A stretch of 64,000 nucleotides of DNA from Auricularia sp. M13 (taxonomy: Eukaryota > Basidiomycota > Agaricomycetes > Auriculariales > Auriculariaceae). The notes below the pieces were generated by a model that was given only the letters and a program-made list of their open reading frames with translations, was not told the DNA's origin and made no database searches. The DNA lies in the NCBI GenBank assembly GCA_037042915.1, contig CM073193.1, positions 1,984,001 to 2,048,000 of the forward strand. The letters are read 5' to 3'. Positions 11,741 through 28,150 of this stretch are shown here, one piece after another; the first letter of the stretch is position 1, and each line of letters starts with the position of its first letter. The translations under genes were made by a program, and so were the position numbers.

Positions 11741-12615
11741 TTATGTTGGATCTGTTAGCTCCGTCAGACCTTGAGGACTCGGAGTGTCGGCAGGTCGGCA
11801 GTGATGACACTGCGCACTGACCTCCTCGACAGTTACGGTTGAAAGTGGACTAAGTACCTTTTCTTTTAGACCTGATTCGCCATAGCCCGTGCCTGTGGGG
11901 GCCCGGATTTCGACGTCTGGCGACAGGCAGTGAAATGAGGGGCCACAGTCGAAGTCGACGAAACGGCGACACATCTGGTCGAATAATCCGCGTTGATTTG
12001 CTTCAAGGATGCCATTCCGTGCCCAGGAAATTGCTGCGTACACAGTAAGCGGCGTAAAATCCATTTGGGCAAGGTAGAGATTAATACGAACCTACCTAGC
12101 GCACGCATCGAATGGACCTCATCAGACAGGCCACACCACGACTGCCAGGGCGCGTAAACGACCTCGATGCGAATCAACGAAGGCAGCCACGCGCACCTGC
12201 GTTTGTGGTAAGCGTCGTGGAATATTCAGGACGAGGGCGAATCCAATTTCGCAGACTTGCCTACTTCACGCACGCATTCGAAAGGAAGCCGCCTATCCAG
12301 CAAAGCGAGCCCGCGTCGCGTCGACCACATATAGACTGACCATCCAGGGGCCCTGGTCACTGCGTCACCGTCGTACACTGCACCAAAGAACGCGCTCGCG
12401 TTGCTCAGACATACCTTGCCCGACCCGGTGCCCGACTCGCCTCGCTCGACGCTCTGATGGCAGTGCTTCCCGGTCGCCAGATGTCTGATGAGGGAAATGA
12501 GCATCAGACATCTGGCGACCGTGTATCGCGGTGTCGGGGGTGCATATTCACACGTAGCCGCACACCTGGGCCTTGGCTGCGTGCCCTGATCGCCATGCCT
12601 ACCTCGCAACGTCAA
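11741..12615 (-). pseudogene. Arm-conserved decayed coding segment (unknown family), left copy
   Basis: Minus-strand frames here share short protein motifs with the right arm at 59,915-60,470: NASAFFGAVYD against NASAFFDAAYD, REVGKSAKL against REAGKSARM, and LSPDVEIR in both. The motifs lie in the same order but neither arm keeps one continuous frame. This suggests an ancestral gene that was part of the duplicated unit and has since decayed. Family not recognised. A GTGSGK stretch occurs only in this copy and is not a complete Walker A motif. Confidence 0.35.
12471..12521. repeat. Perfect 20-bp hairpin, left arm
   Basis: CGGTCGCCAGATGTCTGATG is followed by an 11-base loop and its exact reverse complement. 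A matching hairpin sits at the equivalent place in the right arm (59,827-59,873). Confidence 0.85.
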
Positions 12616-14639
12616 TGGTGGCTCGTCGAGGGCGTGTTCACGTAGTCTGCGCGTCCTTCGAACTGTGGGCCCTCGATACGTTGCTCATGATCAGGGGACA
12701 CGACGAACCTTCCGCCTTGCCAGCTATAATTTGCCCGTGAGCGTGTCGATACTGTCGGTGAAGCTCTTCAGCTGGTCGTGGGAACCCTGCATCTGGTGTC
12801 TTGCTCGTATTGTATCACTGAGGCGTCTGCTGTACCTGGCCATGCTGGAATATGCGCGTGCTACTCCAGCGTCAGCGCCTGCTCAGCGATGCTACTCGGG
12901 CGGCGTACCCTTCGCCCTGCTGTCTGTTGCCTGTCGACGGCCCATACTGTCTACGCGTCGCCCGCGAATCCGGAAATACTGGGACTCGTGCTCGCTACTT
13001 CAGACGTCAGCATGTACTCGCCTGCTTTAATAGTGTGGCGTACCTCATGCCCTGCTGCATGTCGCATGTCAGACGCGAACGCTGTTAACGCCCTTGTCAG
13101 TTCTGCATCTTAGAAGTTTGTCAAACAAAGGAAAGACGAGCGACGACGACAACTCGGACGGACCTGGGCTCTCGCGACGGCGACGACGTCGTCCTGCTGC
13201 ACGACAGCCTCGGCTCGCGAGGGACTGTGCGGAGGCATCGAAGGGAACTCCACGCGGCGTGCTATACGGCTGACCGGGGTAAGTCGGTCGTCTTGTGGTA
13301 TTTGTGTTAGCTGGAGGCTGCGCTCGCCGACCGGACTGCGTACGAAGCTATGCACTATGACCATAACGCCTCTGATCCTTTCGATGCATGTTCTGTAGCG
13401 AGCATGGATAGTATGGCTGCGAGCATGTACGCTGGTCGCTATCGGTAGCAGGGGCACGCTGGTCGCCGTCGTGCTCGGCAGCCAGGAACTCGCGCGCGTG
13501 CCGACCAAGACTCGGCCACAGTGACTCCCCAGCTAGTCTTCACCCAAGCCTATGGCGGTCTTGATGCACTCGACGTGTTTTCATATCGCTAGCCTGGGCA
13601 ACGGGCGTCGCAGCGTGAGCGTTGGCTGCAGGCCGGCGCGAACTGAACGCACACCTGCTGTACCGGGGTATCTCAAGGTTTGGGGTAGCCGCGTGACTGT
13701 CTCCATCACACTGATTCACTGGGCAGGCTGGCCCGGCTTCGGGCTACGTCTTTTGCCAGAGATGAGGCAGATTGGGTTCGTCTGCGCGTTCGGGCATGTG
13801 AAGCAGAACTGCGACCCTGGAGCCGCGTCCAAGGCGCGCCGAGTACTGCGCCACAATACAGCATGATACCCTGTCCTGGCGCACGCATGCCTAGCTGGGA
13901 AAGAGGGTACGGGGACGCGGGCAGCCTGAGGGATGCGGTGACATTTCGCGCGTGCCAAACACCGGCATCCGCCCTAGCCGCCGCTCCCTCGCTGACCAAC
14001 GCTCGCTCACGCCGCCAAAACGTCTGCAGGTTCTCTTAGGGCACGCATGAGCCGTCGTTTATGCGTCTCCCTGCTTGTATGCGCGGACTTTTCGCGAGAC
14101 GGTGGAGCGACAATCAATCGGCGGCGTAGAAACTTTCCGCCGCGTCGGTCCATCAGACTGATTCAGAGTCACTGCGGGCCTTTCTGTACCTGTTGCGCCG
14201 TGAAGCTGCCGCTGGGACATCCCGCTTCTCCGGGGACCCCAGGACTCCTACTCATTTTGTTTTCGTTTTCGTTTCGGGCGACGGGCGCCGCGCTAGCCTC
14301 TGGCCCGAGCGTGCTTCCCTTCCTTCCCCCCGTCGCTGCGCCCCTCAATAAACTCACGGGCGCGTATGGTGCGCGTACTGTTCGCGCGAAATTACACTGT
14401 ATCTAAGATCCCATCCCCAACGTCGCCGCTGCCTGACAGCAGCCTCCCTCGCGATCCACCGGCTAGGATCTCGCGTCCCCTCCCACGCGCAGGCCGTTAG
14501 CAGCTTTCCAGAATACACGTCATTTGGGCATTCAGTGCGAGGAAGCACGGGCCTTGCTGCTCACGTTTTCTTGCGAAGCACGGCGAGAATCATTTGCATA
14601 TGATCTTGATTCTTGACGTTGACGGCCCACACGCGGCTT

Positions 14640-14860
14640 GTGCTTGTGCTTTGGCATTCCGATTGCATGCCTGGAAGAACTTGACGTTTTGACGTTGCTT
14701 GGGTGCAGTTTCGCGGTGTGGCTGAGGCGGATCCCTGCGTACGCTTGCGGAATTTCGAGATGGCAGGATAGCCCCTTGAATCACACAAGCTTGAGCTTGA
14801 ATCTTGATATTGAGGTGTTCGTCTTGAATCTTGAAGGCAAGGTAGTCTTGAGGGAGAAGG
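14640..14860 (-). repeat. CAAG/CTTGA-rich block downstream of the WOPR gene, left arm
   Basis: On the minus strand the pentamer TCAAG recurs densely. The same type of block lies at the equivalent place in the right arm (57,590-57,850) and in the third copy (46,990-47,165). Confidence 0.45.
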
Positions 14861-15684
14861 GTTCCAGCATAGAGTAGATGTTCCATTGAGCAAGAAGTAA
14901 CGAAGTGGGAGTGGTTGGCACGGCACGGGCAGCGCCGCCGCATAATTGACCAGGGATAACCTCCAAGTCACGCCCGGCATCGGTACAGCAGCCATTGCGA
15001 GACATACTGCCCGACTCCAGTCGTTGCTGGTGCGCAAAGTCGAACGCTGCTGCCACAATTGCTCGTCGATGGCTCCGCCGAGTCGCCAAGCGCAAGCACC
15101 CACTGATCGGCGGCGCGGGTGATCGGGATGGGCGCGGGCCTCGTCAACGATGACTCTGGTCGCAGAAGTCGGTCGCGCTGCTCGTCGTGCTCGTCGTCGG
15201 GAGATGGTGGCGGGAAGAGAGCAAGACGTCCGGCCGGATCACAGCCTCCGGCAATTGTGGTCGCGGCTTCAGAAATGCACCCGGGCGCGCGCTTATCGTT
15301 CACAAGTGCCTGGGCGTGCCGTTTAATTTTTTTTTGAGCTCAAGTGACTCGGCGAGCTTCTCTGAGTGAGCAGACCTGGAATCTCATTCAGTCTCAGTCC
15401 TTCCACAGAGGTTCGTGACCGGTTCGAAATTCCAGCTCCCATTCTCAGCGAACAAAAAGCCATACCTTCAGCTCCTCGCAGGAAACAGCAATGTCCAAAA
15501 CTCCTAACTCGCACGATCCTCGGTGGCACAAAGACTATACTGAAGGAAGACACCATTTGTATTTAGTACACTGGAATTCACTATGCCGTGTGTAGGTACT
15601 TGAGACTAGCGAGCTATTACTGTGAAATGACGAGCGACGAAAGCAAGATAAACACATCGAGAGCGAGCAAGATCATTATCAAAA

Positions 15685-16752
15685 TTAAAACCAATGTCCG
15701 TAGTCGCACGCGAGCCAGGGGCGAGCGTCGAGGCGCGACAACATCCTGTCATCGTAAGGGTCGCGGCGGCGGGCGTACGGTAGCCAGCGCGTCGATTCCG
15801 CCAGGCGTGTGGTGAGCCGCGGCGTGCGCAGGCGCGGAAAGAGCTGGCGCTCTTGTTTTGAGATTAGAGGAGAGTCGGACGGGGAGACCCAGCGTTCGGC
15901 CGGAGTGGGCGGTGACGGCGATGACGAGGGAGACGGCGACGGAGATGGAAGAACAAGAGACGCCGACGGTGAGAAAGGTGTGAGAGACACCGCGCGCTCG
16001 TCAACGATGGCTCTTGGCGATTGAGTCGACACAGCGCTGGCGTGCGCGGGGAGCAGCAAATCGTCGATGTCGCTCGTGAGGTCGCGGAAGTCGAGGCCGT
16101 GCACCTTATGCGCGTCGTAATCGTAAGCGACTGCAACACCAGGTGAGCAAATGTAAAATGCCGCGCGCACACGGAAGATTCGCAGCGCGACGTACTGATT
16201 TCCCATTCACGCTCGACGCCGTCCGCGCCTTTCACCTTCAGCGTCGCGCGTTTTTTAATCCAGGGCGCATTCGGGACCGCGCCAGGGAACGCGGGTGGGT
16301 TGGGGACGGGGTAGCAGAGGAATCCCTGAGCGCGCCGGCGTCAGTGCAAAAGGCAAGCGCCGGAGAGCGACACGCACCCCGCGTTTTGTGCTGCTGGGAT
16401 CATTCTTGTCGCGCAGCCCATCCGTCTGCGGGACGCGGTCAGCCTGAGTGCGGGAGCGGCGAGGTCGGGAAACGAAATCCGCAGCGGCACTCACCCAGCG
16501 CTTGCCGTCCTGCGTCGGGATCGCCCACACCTGGCCCGGACCGACCAGCCTCTGCTCCGACTTCCTGAGGTAGCGGTGCGCGACGTTGAGCCGGCCGCGC
16601 GCCGCGTACTTGGCGATCTGCTTCGCGTCGTTCACGTTCCTGCACAGCGACAGAGGGGTCAGCATGCACGGGGAGAACACTCAGCGCTCGCAGGCGACGC
16701 ACTGTAGGCGGAAGCCGCGCAGCGCAGGCTCGGGCGGCGCGTCGTAAGTCAT
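15685..16752 (-). CDS. WOPR (Gti1/Pac2-like) transcription regulator, left-arm copy
   Basis: Five exons (16752-16703, 16639-16495, 16425-16378, 16325-16196, 16130-15685) give 272 aa; introns of 63, 69, 52 and 65 nt. WOPR proteins are fungal DNA-binding master regulators of morphology and development. The N-terminal half-domain shows GQVWAIPTQDGKRWTDG (about residues 51-68), then GGFLCY; the second half-domain shows WIKKRATLKV and EWEI, then AYDY (about residues 126-129), the usual WOPR order with almost no linker. A Ser/Pro-rich middle and a conserved tail (RRRDPYDDRMLSRL) follow. At about 272 residues it is shorter than most described WOPR proteins. A TATA box lies 96 bp upstream. Exon sequence is nearly identical to the right-arm gene and the frame is fully intact. 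Confidence 0.85.
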
Positions 16753-16847
16753 CAGCAGCGGCGGGAGGACGGGCGAGTGGGCGAGTAGTAGTTGGGGAAA
16801 AAGGACAAAAAGGCGCAGAGTCCGGCCGGCGCAAACAGTGGCGAAGC

Positions 16848-16853
16848 TATATA
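16848..16853 (-). promoter_or_regulatory. TATA box of the left-arm WOPR gene
   Basis: TATATA on the minus strand, about 96 bp before the ATG at 16752. The right-arm gene has the same element at the same distance. Confidence 0.6.
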
Positions 16854-18619
16854 CAGTCGCGTTGTCAGTGTGGGAAGACAACTGTGATTAGCGGTGCGTG
16901 TCGCACCTACATGACGGCGTGCTGTTTAAATCAACTGAATGGAGGTTAATTTGAATGGGTTTATGTTCGCGCGGCGCGTGCTGAAGTCCGAATTCGGCTG
17001 TGAATTTGTTGTTCGCCGTCACCTGGCCGACGACAGCCGAGGCGGGACCCCGGAGAGCGCGCGACCGATCGTGACCGTCCGCATTCGGACGATTTGCACC
17101 ACCTAATCTGTTTACACCGTCTGTCGCTGGCGCTGTGCTGCCCTTTGGATGCGATGCTTCCCTGCCTCCGCAACCCTGCTAGTTATTCGTGGCTTAGAGT
17201 TCGCAATTAAAGGGACCGAGCGGATACAATGCTGACCTCATTTGCATGCGAATCGGATTTCCCAAGATCGTGGGAAATGGCGTAGTGTCCGAGGTTCAGG
17301 CAGCGTTTACTGGCGAAGACTGCTGGGAGGCACGGTCAACTCATCGTGGAAAGCAGCGCAATGAGGTTGGATTTATTATAGGAACCGATACCTTCAAGGG
17401 AGTGCATATAGACTACTGTCAGCATATATTCACACGGTAGAACTGCAAGACCAGAGCTCGAGGCAAGCTTGAGCGGAACAGCGGCCAAATATGAAGGCCA
17501 TTTATGTTGTTGCGGATTCTGATTGAACCGCACATTTCGTTGGTGACAAAAGAAAGTATATTATAGCGAAAGGACAGAGAATTTTACAGTCACGTACTGC
17601 GAGGTCGTTACACGCGGCAGAGCGCTGGAACCAAGGATCGCGACGATGCGAGGAGCGTAGAGTGCTGGGATGAAATGAGCCATGGAGTGCACGGTGTGAA
17701 AAATGACGAGTCGGCGATGATTTGATACAGTCGAGGATGGTGCAGCGGCGAGGGCAGGCAAGGCAGGGGAGGAAGTCGCGAGTAGGAGGGCAAGTCCGGG
17801 TCGCGAATTCGATGATCTGAACTTGAACAAGGTTTCCGCGCGACCGGCCGGAAACTTGAACGACTCAGCCTCGATGTTGCTCGTAGCAACAGCCACGGCC
17901 TCCGGCAAGCTGCAGCGCGACTGCTCCACCTATCAGGCGCCTTGTACTTGTCTTGGGTAGCATTAGTTGGCGGGCGAAAGCAGTATCGGGGGTTCAGCTT
18001 GCCTGTCGAAGTTCGCAACGCTCGAAGAGCCGTTGTTCTTCAATGTAGGTCGAGCTCGAGGCTTGCACAGGCTGTGTAGCTTGTCCTCCAAGGTCTGTGG
18101 AGGATATGGCGTGGATAGGGTACGAGGCCAGGTCTTGAGCGGATCAAGACCTTGACGACCGAACCGGCCCCCATCCAGTCTGCGCGTTCAGCACGAGATT
18201 AGTTGGCAAACTCGCTCGTAGAGGTAGCCCACCATTTCCAGCATACCATGCGCATGTACTGATGCAGTTTGAAGAGTCCAACGGGTGTCGAGCTTGAACC
18301 AAGCGCGGCGTGGTGGAGATGCCTTTCAACTTGAAGCCCCAGATTTCAAGCGAGGATATGAGCAAAAGCACGACCCACGTCAACTCGAGAAGGCCCTGCA
18401 TAGATTCGACGCCTAAACCTGCGCGAAGTAAGCAATCTTATTCGATAAGTTGCCCGTGCTGACCTTGCCGACGTTCTCTACCACTCGACAGCCAGCGACC
18501 CTCCCTGCAACCGCGCTGTGATCAATCGCTCGGCAGGCTACGCGCATCACCCACCCCATTTTTATTTTCGATGCGATATCCAAGCTCGTCATCACCCCAA
18601 TCGACCTGGACGGTATATA

Positions 18620-18949
18620 TCAGCTCGATCGTCGATTGCGCGCGACCAGTCCCATGTGTCCAACGTACTCCAACGAACCCTGCTTCTCGGACGACGACGA
18701 CGGCGTGTGCAGACCTTGACTGCATCTTGGGCGCCGGTGGGCGAACGACTCGATGGTCGAGGCGGCCTGCTCGCGAGTAGGATGCTGTTGGCCCAAAATC
18801 GTCAAGACCAACTGGCTCGTCGTGGACGGCGTGCTGCCAGTGCATGTGCTTGACGCCGCGAAGTCGCGCGACAGCGCGTACACGAGCGCCTTGCTGCACT
18901 CGCGATGGATATGCTGGCAATGGCGGACCTCGTCGGTCAGCATCTGCAC
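18620..18949 (-). pseudogene. Arm-conserved decayed coding segment upstream of WOPR, left copy
   Basis: The frame carries MQMLTDEVRHCQHIHRECS, and the right arm (53,344-53,590, plus) carries MQMLTREMRHLQDMHRECS; both continue with ALVY and LSR. After about 45 codons the two diverge and no intact longer gene is visible. Upstream on the same strand, both arms also share an ALRV(D/E)EH motif. Probably remnants of one ancestral gene; family not recognised. Confidence 0.35.
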
Positions 18950-21627
18950 GCGGACTCGGACCAGCGGGCGTACCTCCTCCCTCGTCAGCGGGCGTGAAGC
19001 TCGCCAGGAAATCCTGTCGATGGTCGCGGTCAGCGCGCGAACGGGACGTTACGGGCTGGATGCTGATCATGCTCGTCAAGCCCGGCCTGCGCGAGGAGGA
19101 TGGCATACTCGACGGCGTGTTCGTCGACCCGCAATGCCGTGACGGCGAGCACAAGAGCACGCCACCGTGCTCGGGACTCGATGCCCCGATGCCCTGCGGA
19201 CGGCGCACGCGTCCGTCAGTACATGTGCGTCAAACCCCTGAACGATGAGCGTACCTTCGCCTAGACTCGAGCGCGCTGCTGCCTCCGCAGGCGGTCGTGC
19301 AGCTGCATCGTCGCCGTATCGTTCTTCGGCTGCTGCGGAACGAGCTGCCTCAAGCGTGCGCAGACTTTGTCGGTATGAGCGGCTAATGCTCACTGGTCGT
19401 CCTGAAGCTGCATACGCTGAACCACCGGAAGACTGGATCATGAGCTCTCCATGGCGGACGCGCATGCGCTCGCTGGATGCTGCGTACCGCTCTGGGATCA
19501 TAGCAGCCTATGGTGTACCTCGCCATGCATAATGGTGTATACAACTTGGGTATAAACGCCTGGTATTCTCGTCAGTCTGGCAGCTCACAGCATCGTACGC
19601 GCAACATCACTGCAACCTTGAGAAGCCGTTGAGGCAACGCATCGCAGACTATAGCGGCGTCCGTGCCAGCCACGAGCGTCGCTGTCGTCCGCAGGCATTG
19701 CCTCAACGCGCAGCGAACTTGTCCACACCGCTAGGCCTGACCAGCATGTTCATCTTCGCCTTGAATGTCCCTCCACTCTTGAGCTTGATATGTGAGCGTC
19801 GAGCGCATTCTGGCTGTCTTAGAGCGTCGAGCGCGGGCTGGGAGGGGAGCAGCGGTTCAACACCTGAAGCTTGAAACTGTTTGCTCGTCGGACGGTCGGC
19901 GCTTGCGTTAACTCCGGCCGTTCAACTTACTGCTGCTCGCTGTCTCCTGCAATCTAAACGATCTAGTCTACTGTCAGCCGCGACGTTCGAGCTCGTCATG
20001 CATCATGTTCCAAGACTGCGTCGCCAGGGACGGGCGGGATACGCGTCCGCCGGGTGCGCCGCTGATTCGGTTGCAGGCCCCCGGCCACTTGAGGCGTTTT
20101 GATTTGAGCCTGGGCTGCCGCTGTTGTGTTTCCCCGCTGCGCCCGCGCGAATTTCGCCACATCGCCATCCGGAATTCTTTTTTCGATTCTTTGATGCGCG
20201 CTTTGGGCGCCTTTCGCACGGACGAAATCACCTACTGTATTGCTCCTCTCCCCCGCGCGTGCACGTCTTTGATCAGGGCACGCCCCCGATCCACGCCCGC
20301 CCCGTGCTCGGCTATACTCAGACATCTGTCATTTGGGTTGCCACGGGCAATTTTGTACGGTGCGCGCCGCGTCTGTCGCTGCTCCGAGCTCGCCCGAGCA
20401 CCTATTTTCCCATGTCAAACAGCGGCTTGCGCATTGGGTTGTGACGGTGTGCGACGCTCGCGCTCCCGTTAGATTTGTAGGTTTACTTCCCTTAGAGACC
20501 TTGCGGGCTGGCAAGGTTCCCGCAATTCTTCGTCGTTTGCGTCTTGCGTCTTGCATCTCGTGTTTTGCTGCCTTGAGGCACTCTTCTGACGGGGCAGGCT
20601 CTTGGGTCACTCAGCTTGATGAATCTTGACGTCTTGCCGGGGATCTTTCTTGTAGTAGAAGCTAGAGGTCTTGAAGGCTTGACGGGAAATTAGGAAATGG
20701 AAATAAACGGCATAATAATTTTGATTCAAGGACGAAGCAGAACAGAAATGCCAGTGCATCTAGGTAACAGGGTGAATCATAGTTAGGTCCGCGGATTCGA
20801 GGAATCCGTGATTCGCAAGAGAAATTGAACGTGGGTGCTTAGCATGGCCGAGGGATCGCGCGTTACGTTGCAGCCTTGCATCTGTTCGAGTGGCGGCTGG
20901 AAAAAACCAATCAGTCGTAATTCCAGTCATCCGAGCAGCCAGAAGAGCGTACTGGAATTATCGGACATAGATCCAAGAATGTCTTGAACCGAAATCCAAA
21001 AGCGGGCGTCCCTGGTAATCGGTATCGCCTACGTGTAGACCCGGCCAACCGCGCAGTCTTAAGATGCAGTTTGCCGGCTTACAGGGCGTCCAGTTTGGAT
21101 GGATAGAAGGCGAAAGCAGGAGGAATGTGGCAACATCAGGGCAGAAGGGCAAGCTGCGTTACGGCTCCGAAGCGGAGTGTGCAAATCGGGAGTCCCGGAC
21201 CCGTTGGCCGGTCCGTCCCGAAGTTTTGCATTCGCCCTGAATGCTCAGAAGGCGGATTCACATGAGCGAAACAAGTGCGCTTTGGGGTCGGATTCATTTT
21301 ACATTCGGTTTCAAATTTCTCCGGCGAACCCAATAGCGAGCCTTCTAGCAACTGACCCAGTCGACTCCCTGTCGTAAACCCGCAGCCTATTGGCGCATCA
21401 GCACATTCACGTTGGCGAAAAGCGCTCTTTATGAGCTCGTATGATACTGATACACGATACATACTGTACTGTAGAATGTCCACACAATGAGCCGGAATCA
21501 ATAAGTGAACGTTCGCATTATACAGGAGCACGCGGTCAAAGTCAGCTTATCATACTTAGCATACAGTACAGTCAGAGGGGTGTGTATAAGTAACTCTAGC
21601 ATGCAACGCGCAAAGAACCGGCCTCGC

Positions 21628-25571
<3,944 letters not shown>

Positions 25572-25997
25572 CGTCGGCGGTAGCGGTGGGCAGGGGATGC
25601 TCGGCGCTGAGTCGCTTAGCGCCCGCATTGAGCCGCAATTTTTCAGCAGGCGACCGGATGCAAATGGGTCTGGCCACACAGTCTCGATCCTCCACCACAC
25701 CAACGCACACAAATACCGCGTAAATACTCACAAAAGCAACTTTCAATATGGGCGTTTCTCAGAGCGGGCGTCTCGTTTGTGTTTGCGTTGGCGCCTCAGG
25801 GTCTATTAGATTAGATAACTGTCACTTCGGCAAAGTAACACCGTGCAAAAAGCTTGATCGACGTGGACAGACTATCCCCAAGTCACGAAGTCTCAGTGCT
25901 CCGCTGGTAGCAAGCCCAAGAGCCTGAGGCGGCCGAGACAGCTCTCAGAGAGCCAGCCGGAGTGACGCGCATGCCACCCCAATCCCTCCCATTTGAA

Positions 25998-26149
25998 CTC
26001 TGTGTGTCCCGGCCGCCGTACGCGTGTTGTATGGGATGGCCATTCTCCCCATTGATCTCTATGTCTCCCGGCCGCCGTACAAGTGTGGTATGGGACGGCC
26101 ATATCTCTATGTCTCCCGGCCGCCGTACGCGTGTTGTATGGCCTGGCAT
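25998..26149. repeat. Three-copy tandem repeat
   Basis: Three units, about 45-58 bp each, share CCCGGCCGCCGTAC followed by a GTGTTGTATGG-like stretch. They sit in the intergenic region (25,572-26,418) between the divergent 5' side of the demethylase and the 3' end of the next minus-strand gene. Nothing else recognised in that region. Confidence 0.8.
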
Positions 26150-26418
26150 TTCTGGCAACACAATGAAATTGCCCTTGGCTCTGACCGTCTGTGCTACAAG
26201 ATTTAATAACTATCATTTATTGGTTTGACATTGGTTTGACGAGATTAAGCAGTACACAGTACGCTACAGCATTACCCTGGAGATATCACTACAACGAGTA
26301 AGAGTAAACAGAGAAGAGACGAAGGGAGCGGTGAGGGGTTGTGTGTTGTGTGTTGAGATGACGGAGCGGGCATGACGATGATGACAAGACGCTTCACAAG
26401 CTGACGACAGATCAATGC

Positions 26419-27219
26419 TCACATGGCCGCAGCACGCAGCCTCGCAAGAAGGATGCACTGCGAGACGGCGAGCGCGACGACGATGAGCATGAGCTGCTGG
26501 TCCGTCAGCTGCATCCGCTGCTTGAGGTTCAGTGTCGCGCCCGCCGAATCCTCCTCCGCCGAGTCCGAGACTGGCTCATCGACGAGCGTGTCGAGACTGG
26601 TCTGTCTCTTCTGCTGCCGTGGCTCGAGAGCGGGCGCGGCGTCGAAGAGCGTGCTGGTGCTCGCCGCCGGCGAATTCTTAGGAGGCTGTTGTTGTTGTTG
26701 TTCCTGCTGCAGCGCCAGGGCCTCCTCGTACCCCCGGCGCGCAAGCGGGCAGAGATACAGCTTCACGGATTTCACGCCCGGGCTGCGCGGCGGCGGCGGG
26801 GAGAGCGGCGGGTCCGACGAGTCCTTGCTCGATCGCCGCGCGAAGAAAAGTTTCGGCGGCCGGTTCGTCACTGTCACGGTGGTCGTGGTATCGTCCGACG
26901 AGCCTGAGCTCTGGCGTTTCTACTCGCGTGAGTATGGCAAGCGAGCACCAGACTGTGAGAAGAAGCACACCTGAGGCGGCCATTTCGCCTTCTTCTCACT
27001 GGTACTAGCAGAGGGCGAAGGCGAGACGAGCCCGGCGGCCGACTCTCCGGCGCTCACGGGCACGGGCATCGAGCTCTGTCCCTGCCGCTTCGCCCGCATG
27101 TTCTGTCCGCACGTCCACAGCGTGTCAGCCTCCCCGCAACGACACCCATCCATCCTGCGTGCCCCCAAGCTCACCTTAATCGAGCACCGTCTGCCCGAGC
27201 AGTCGACTTTCAGGTTCAT
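26419..27219 (-). CDS. Tail-anchored membrane protein, hypothetical
   Basis: Three exons (27219-27175, 27102-26971, 26919-26419) give 225 aa. It starts MNLKVDCSGRRCSIK; a Ser-rich middle, a Pro-rich stretch (PLSPPPPRSPG) and a glutamine run follow. Near the C-terminus a hydrophobic segment (LMLIVVALAVSQCILLARL) is followed by only four residues, the form of a tail-anchored protein inserted after translation. The first intron (27103-27174) is 72 nt, divisible by three and without a stop, so keeping it would add 24 residues containing several cysteines (CRCGEADTLWTCGQ); both forms are possible. The second intron is 51 nt. Family not recognised. Confidence 0.65.
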
Positions 27220-27903
27220 CGTGGCCCGCTTGCAGATGCGATGAGAGAGCGCACTGGCAAAGCCAAGAGAGCACAAGTAGGAAAGGAAAAGGGTAGGTAG
27301 AGAGGGAGAAGGTCGAGAATGAGAGAGAGAGGAAGGCAGGCCGGAAATCGCCGTTGTATTTCTAAACGCGGACGCCGAGACGCGCGTGCGCGGCGCGCGA
27401 TGACACATCCGCCCGCGCCGCCTGATCGCGACTACTTACTAGTATTAGTATTACATAGTCGGGGAATCATGCTCATTGTGCAAATCGCGATGACTCACTC
27501 AGTGGCCCATTGTGACTCTGAGGGTGGAGAGGTGGATGGAGGCTTCATGCTGAATCCTTGCTGCACAACAGCGGGCTCGGTGGCGGCTTGCCGGTTGCTC
27601 CGTGGACGAATCCGAGGTGACCACTGTTCTCCCCGTAGGATCGCTTAGTCAGGATGTAGAGAGAGTTATGAGTCGTCAGCGGGATTTATTGCACTAACCC
27701 GCCATGGAACTCGTCAGAAGAGCGCGAAAGGGATTGGATGGTGGGGATATGACTCACACCGTTCAGACCTGGAGACTCAGGGCTGAGGCCTAAGGGCTCA
27801 GCCTGCGATACCCTCATACTTCGATATCTTAAAGGGGTCAGTGGCCCTCAGCGCTCAGCGCTCAGCCGTCGATTCCTAGTCTGTATCAAATCACACCTGC
27901 CTA

Positions 27904-28150
27904 ATAGAGAGCCCAATTCGGCTGGGGCCGTGATGCACGTGATCGAGACGCGTCGTGTCCAAGTCGCCAAAACAAAATCTCTCCTATATTTCAGACGGGA
28001 ATTCAAGGGGAATTGAAACTCATCTCAGGTTGTGCTGCCCGCCTGCAGAATTGGGACTTCGCCACGAAGCGCACGACCGTCCCAAAGACCTAAGCGCCGG
28101 TCACGGATCAGGGCGGATCAGCGATTGCCTCCGAATTGGGGGCTCTCTAT
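27904..28150. mobile_element. Small element with imperfect terminal inverted repeats (MITE-like)
   Basis: ATAGAGAGCCCAATTCGG at the left end and CCGAATTGGGGGCTCTCTAT at the right end are inverted copies apart from a 2-base gap. About 250 bp, no coding frame. I could not settle a target-site duplication. Confidence 0.45.

Larger units (their letters stand above)
10585..21330 (-). repeat. Left arm of a 10.7-kb inverted segmental duplication
   Basis: Read on the minus strand, this segment is colinear with 50,760-61,695. Anchor matches include GCCGGCAGTACCTCGACAAG (10,671) with the complement near 61,600; TACGGATAAGTTGTGATCA (11,240) with 61,035; the WOPR gene (15,685-16,752) with 55,722-56,795; and the GCGTCCAGTTTGGA region (21,087) with 51,050. 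Identity by eye is about 96-98% around the WOPR gene and its upstream region but only about 75-80% at both ends. The inner edge fades out between 21,250 and 21,350. Confidence 0.9.

Noticed and set aside
12226-12615. P-loop ATPase suggested by GESGTGSGKV
   Set aside because: Ser/Thr after the lysine is missing, the motif is absent from the other arm, and no Walker B follows.
15415-15440. tRNA T-arm-like GGTTCGAA
   Set aside because: No matching A box, anticodon arm or acceptor stem nearby.
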